The notes beneath the pieces were generated by a model. It searched no databases. It was not told the DNA's origin and saw only the letters and a list, made by a program, of their open reading frames with translations. The translations under genes and the position numbers were made by a program. Below, one piece after another: positions 6,973 to 9,790 of a stretch of DNA of 9,790 nt. Position 1 is the stretch's first letter, and each line of letters opens with the position of its first letter. This stretch comes from Alkaliphilus sp. (lineage in GTDB: Bacteria; Bacillota; Clostridia; Peptostreptococcales; Thermotaleaceae): assembly GCA_018335765.1 (NCBI GenBank), contig JAGXRU010000241.1, positions 1 through 9,790 of the forward strand, in the 5' to 3' direction.

Positions 6973-7155
6973 ATGTGGACAGTTGTATATATGGCACACA
7001 ATAAAGCAGATGTCCAAAAAATAAAGCAGGTTTTAGTCGAAGAAGGATTCTTAGTTAAAATTAGGCCGATAGGTAAAGAGGAAGATAGAGTATATGAGAT
7101 TTTAGTACCGAACGGTGAAGCTGAAGAAGCCAATGAAGTGTTGGGCAACTTATGA
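6973..7155 (+). CDS. Small DUF2007-like (putative signal-transducing) protein
   Basis: The 60-residue product begins at an ATG eight bases after GGGAGG (6959-6964). It reads as one compact alpha/beta unit: WTVVYMAHNKADVQKIKQVL (a strand then a helix), EEGFLVKIRPIG (a strand), YEILVPNGEAEEANEVL (a strand then a helix). This matches my memory of the DUF2007-type family, small ferredoxin-like-fold proteins whose molecular role is unknown. Similar short proteins next to pfkA in clostridial genomes have often been labelled glutamate decarboxylase; that label cannot be right for 60 residues with no PLP-lysine site. There is no signal peptide or membrane segment, so it is cytosolic. It is separated from pfkA by 89 bases holding a long inverted repeat, and probably shares its promoter. 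Its role with pfkA is open; a small regulator or partner is possible but not shown. Confidence 0.75.
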   Translation: MWTVVYMAHNKADVQKIKQVLVEEGFLVKIRPIGKEEDRVYEILVPNGEAEEANEVLGNL

Positions 7156-7165
7156 ACAAAGCATA

Positions 7166-7213
7166 TTAAATATTGGGAAAGTACCTTATTTGTGGTACTT
7201 TCCCAATATTTAA
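7166..7213 (+). repeat. 20-bp perfect inverted repeat ahead of pfkA
   Basis: Arms 7166-7185 and 7194-7213 are perfect complements of 20 bp around an eight-base loop (TTATTTGT). The inner core is GGGAAAGTACC with GGTACTTTCCC. The right arm is followed by AACTTAATCTT, without a good T-run on either strand, so it is at best a weak intrinsic terminator. It starts 10 bases after the DUF2007-like stop and ends 18 bases before the pfkA ribosome binding site. It may be a partial terminator, an RNA-stabilising or processing element, or a binding site for a dimeric protein. Confidence 0.8.
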
Positions 7214-7244
7214 ACTTAATCTTACATAAGCAAGGAGGATAACA

Positions 7245-8207
7245 ATGCAGAAAATAGGAGTACTAACCAGTGGAGGAGATTCTCCAGGTATGAATGCTGC
7301 TATAAGAGCAGTGGTTCGTTCCGGATTGTACTTTGGGCTTGAGGTAGTAGGTATTAAAAATGGATTTCAAGGATTAATAAAAGGAGATATTGAAGTGATG
7401 AATTCCCGGTCTGTGGCTGACATCATACAAAGGGGTGGTACCATACTCAAGACTGCAAGATGTGAGGAGTTCAAAACAGAAGAGGGATTTAAGAAGGCGT
7501 TAAATGTAATTAAAATATTTGGAATTGAGGGAATAGTTGTCATTGGAGGAGACGGTTCTTTTAATGGAGCAGAAAAGTTGAGTAAAGCTGGAATTGCCAC
7601 CATGGGACTGCCTGGAACTATAGATAACGATTTGGCTTATACCGATTATACTATTGGATTTAATACAGCAGTTAATACTGTGTTATATGCTATCGGCAAT
7701 ATCAGAGATACTTCGTCATCCCATGATAGGGCTAACATTATTGAAGTAATGGGAAGACGTTGTGGAGATATCGCCTTGTATGCTGGACTAGCCGGAGGGG
7801 CAGAGAGTATCATTATTCCAGAGCTAAATTTTTCAATAGATGAAGTATGCAAGAAGATATTGCAAGGAAAAAGCAGAGGAAAGCTCCAAAGCATCATCAT
7901 ATTGGCTGAAGGAGTTGTGGAAAACGCTAGAAGTTTAGAAAAGGAAATTGAAGAAAAGACTGGAATTGAGACAAAGCTAACCATACTAGGGCATATCCAA
8001 AGAGGCGGAAGTCCTACTGCCTTTGACAGACTATTGGCAAGTAGGATGGGAGGAAAGGCAATAGAATTACTTATGCAGAAAAAATCAGGCAGAGCACTTG
8101 GTATAAAAGGAAATAAAATAATAGATATGGATATTTCTGAAGCAATAGCTATGAAAAAAGAATTGAATAATGAAATTTATGAATTGGCTAGAATTTTATC
8201 TACATAA
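7245..8207 (+). CDS. pfkA: ATP-dependent 6-phosphofructokinase
   Basis: This 320-residue enzyme phosphorylates fructose-6-phosphate to fructose-1,6-bisphosphate, the committed step of glycolysis. AAGGAGG (7232-7238) lies six bases before the ATG. The length and numbering match the bacterial PfkA family almost exactly: the ATP loop LTSGGDSPGMNAAIRA at residues 7-22, GGDGS at 101-105, PGTIDND at 123-129 with catalytic Asp127, Arg162, MGRRCGD at 169-175, and GHIQRGGSPTAFDR at 249-262. Gly104 and Gly124 mark the ATP-using form; pyrophosphate-using enzymes have Asp and Lys at these places. It should be a cytosolic homotetramer, controlled allosterically by ADP and phosphoenolpyruvate as in Bacillus, though that is from family knowledge. 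The 20-bp inverted repeat upstream may set its expression, and pyk follows after 17 bases. Confidence 0.97.
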   Translation: MQKIGVLTSGGDSPGMNAAIRAVVRSGLYFGLEVVGIKNGFQGLIKGDIEVMNSRSVADIIQRGGTILKTARCEEFKTEEGFKKALNVIKIFGIEGIVVIGGDGSFNGAEKLSKAGIATMGLPGTIDNDLAYTDYTIGFNTAVNTVLYAIGNIRDTSSSHDRANIIEVMGRRCGDIALYAGLAGGAESIIIPELNFSIDEVCKKILQGKSRGKLQSIIILAEGVVENARSLEKEIEEKTGIETKLTILGHIQRGGSPTAFDRLLASRMGGKAIELLMQKKSGRALGIKGNKIIDMDISEAIAMKKELNNEIYELARILST

Positions 8208-8224
8208 ACTAAGGAGGATTTATT

Positions 8225-9790
8225 ATGAGAAAAACAAAGATTGTTTGTACTGTGGGACCGGCGAGTGAGACTAAGGAATTGCTTCAACAGTTGTTTACAT
8301 ATGGCATGAATGTGGCGAGATTGAACTTTTCCCATGGTTCCCATGAGGAACACCAAAAAAGGATAGATGTAATAAAAGAAGTAAGAGAAGAGATGGGACT
8401 ACCTATTGCTTTGCTTTTAGATACTAAAGGACCTGAGATTAGAACCGGATCTTTTGAAAAAGGTGAAATTTTTCTTCAGGAGGGCGAGTTTTTCACACTG
8501 ACCACCAGAGATATCATAGGCAATGGTGATATTGGCAATATAACCTATAAATTTCTTCCTATGGATGTAAAGCCTGGGGACAAAATATTGATGGATGATG
8601 GGCTTGTAGAGTTAGAAGTGGTTGAAATTAGTGATCAGACTGAAATTAAGTGCATAGTAAAAAATTCTGGAGTAATTAAAAATCATAAGGGAGTGAATGT
8701 GCCTGGGGTTAAAATAAATCTTCCTGCAATCACACAAAAGGATATAGCGGATATTAAATTTGGAATTAAAAATGAAATAGACTTCATAGCGGCTTCTTTT
8801 GTAAGAAAAGCCAGCGATGTTTTGGAGATACGAAAAATATTGGAGGAAAATGATGCCTCCGATATCCAGATCATATCTAAAATTGAGAACAGAGAAGGTG
8901 TAGACAATATTGCGGAGATCATGGAAGTATCTGATGGTATTATGGTTGCCAGAGGAGACTTGGGTGTAGAAATACCTGCTGAAGAGGTTCCTTTGACACA
9001 AAAAATGCTGATAAAGCTATGCAATAGTGCCGGAAAGCCGGTAATAACAGCCACTCAAATGCTTGACTCCATGATTAGAAACCCAAGACCTACTAGAGCT
9101 GAGGTTACAGATGTTGCCAATGCTATCTTTGACGGAACAGATGCAATCATGTTATCCGGAGAAACGGCGGCTGGTAAATATCCCCTAGAAGCAGTGAAAA
9201 CTATGGCAAACATAGCTAAAATAACAGAGGATTCCTTAAATTATGCAGAAATATTAAAAGTAAAGGGTGTAGGTAAGGAGAAAAACGTTACTGATGCCAT
9301 AAGCCATGCTACTTGTACTAGTGCTCATGACTTAGGAGCATCTGCCATTATCACTGCCACGTCATCGGGCTACACAGCCAGAATGGTTTCTAAATTCAGA
9401 CCCAAGGCACCGATCTTAGTGACTACTACTAAAGAAAAGGTTCTAAGAAAAATGGCGTTGACTTGGAATACCTATCCTGTTTTGGTTAGAGAGGCATTAT
9501 CCACAGATGAAATTTTTGATATTTCTATAGAAAAGGCACTGGAGAGTGGATACATAAACGCCGGGGATCTGGTTGTAATAACTGCCGGAGTTCCGGTTGG
9601 CGTGGCAGGAACAACCAACACCATAAAGGTTCATATAGCGGGTGAAATTCTTATTAAGGGAGTAGGTATAGGTTCAAAGTCAGCTACCGGAAATGTTTGC
9701 ATTGCCTTAAACGCTGAAGAGGCTGCAGAGAGATTTAATGAAGGCGATGTTCTTGTAGCCATTTCTACGGATAAGGATATGGTTGAATAT
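8225..9790 (+). CDS. pyk: Pyruvate kinase with C-terminal PEP-utiliser domain (cut by window end)
   Basis: AAGGAGG (8211-8217) lies seven bases before the ATG. The frame is open to the last base, giving 522 residues; enzymes with this extra domain are about 580-590 long, so roughly 60 are missing. It transfers phosphate from phosphoenolpyruvate to ADP, giving pyruvate and ATP. Seen motifs: VARLNFSHG with Arg32, LDTKGPEIRTG (66-74), the lid domain at about 75-170, SKIENREG with catalytic Lys219 and Glu221, ARGDLGVE with Asp245, and TATQMLDSM. Glu71 in TKGPEIR points to potassium dependence. Residues from about 472 (GEILIKGVGIGSKSATGN) begin the phosphohistidine-type domain of Bacillus and Clostridium PykA. 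Its conserved TSHAA-type motif would lie beyond the window. It forms an operon with pfkA. Confidence 0.97.
   Translation, partial: MRKTKIVCTVGPASETKELLQQLFTYGMNVARLNFSHGSHEEHQKRIDVIKEVREEMGLPIALLLDTKGPEIRTGSFEKGEIFLQEGEFFTLTTRDIIGNGDIGNITYKFLPMDVKPGDKILMDDGLVELEVVEISDQTEIKCIVKNSGVIKNHKGVNVPGVKINLPAITQKDIADIKFGIKNEIDFIAASFVRKASDVLEIRKILEENDASDIQIISKIENREGVDNIAEIMEVSDGIMVARGDLGVEIPAEEVPLTQKMLIKLCNSAGKPVITATQMLDSMIRNPRPTRAEVTDVANAIFDGTDAIMLSGETAAGKYPLEAVKTMANIAKITEDSLNYAEILKVKGVGKEKNVTDAISHATCTSAHDLGASAIITATSSGYTARMVSKFRPKAPILVTTTKEKVLRKMALTWNTYPVLVREALSTDEIFDISIEKALESGYINAGDLVVITAGVPVGVAGTTNTIKVHIAGEILIKGVGIGSKSATGNVCIALNAEEAAERFNEGDVLVAISTDKDMVEY

Noticed and set aside
8612..9054. Minus-strand reading frames opposite pyk
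   Set aside because: They lie fully inside the pyruvate kinase gene, show no family motif and have no ribosome binding site; the same holds for the minus-strand frames opposite dnaE and pfkA.

Overview
The window looks like a piece of a low-GC Gram-positive chromosome, most likely a Clostridia-type Firmicute. The DNA is A+T-rich, and almost every start has a strong AGGAGG-type ribosome binding site. The gene content is also typical: WhiA followed by HPr, a YtoI-type DRTGG/CBS protein ahead of dnaE, and a pyruvate kinase with the extra C-terminal PEP-utiliser domain found in Bacillus and Clostridium. I cannot name the genus from sequence alone. All real genes are on the + strand. I see no rRNA, tRNA, CRISPR array, insertion sequence or phage gene.

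Layout. (1) 1-661: the 3' end of whiA, a complete HPr gene with both regulatory phosphorylation residues, and a good intrinsic terminator. (2) 662-1940: a short leader with a small hairpin, then a stand-alone HD-GYP (cyclic-di-GMP phosphodiesterase type) gene ending at a terminator hairpin that overlaps the next promoter. (3) 1898-6793: that promoter, a four-domain regulator-like protein (HTH-DRTGG-CBS pair-hotdog, YtoI family), then dnaE, the 1167-residue DNA polymerase III alpha subunit, 19 bases later. (4) 6794-9790: a 179-base gap with a probable promoter, a 60-residue DUF2007-like protein, a 20-bp perfect inverted repeat, pfkA, and 17 bases later pyk, which runs off the window.

How they fit together. 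PfkA makes fructose-1,6-bisphosphate. In Firmicutes this metabolite drives HPr kinase to phosphorylate HPr on Ser46, the signal for carbon catabolite control. Pyruvate kinase and the sugar phosphotransferase system compete for phosphoenolpyruvate, and HPr carries that phosphate on His15. DnaE sits directly upstream of the glycolytic pair; in Bacillus subtilis, pyruvate kinase has been linked to DnaE function. The HD-GYP and YtoI-type proteins are likely sensors or regulators whose input cannot be read from this window.

Overall this is a conserved housekeeping region rather than an obvious new system. The points most worth a second look are in the non-coding DNA (the overlapping promoter and terminator near 1900-1940, and the 20-bp inverted repeat ahead of pfkA) and in two poorly understood proteins (the YtoI-type protein and the DUF2007-like protein).
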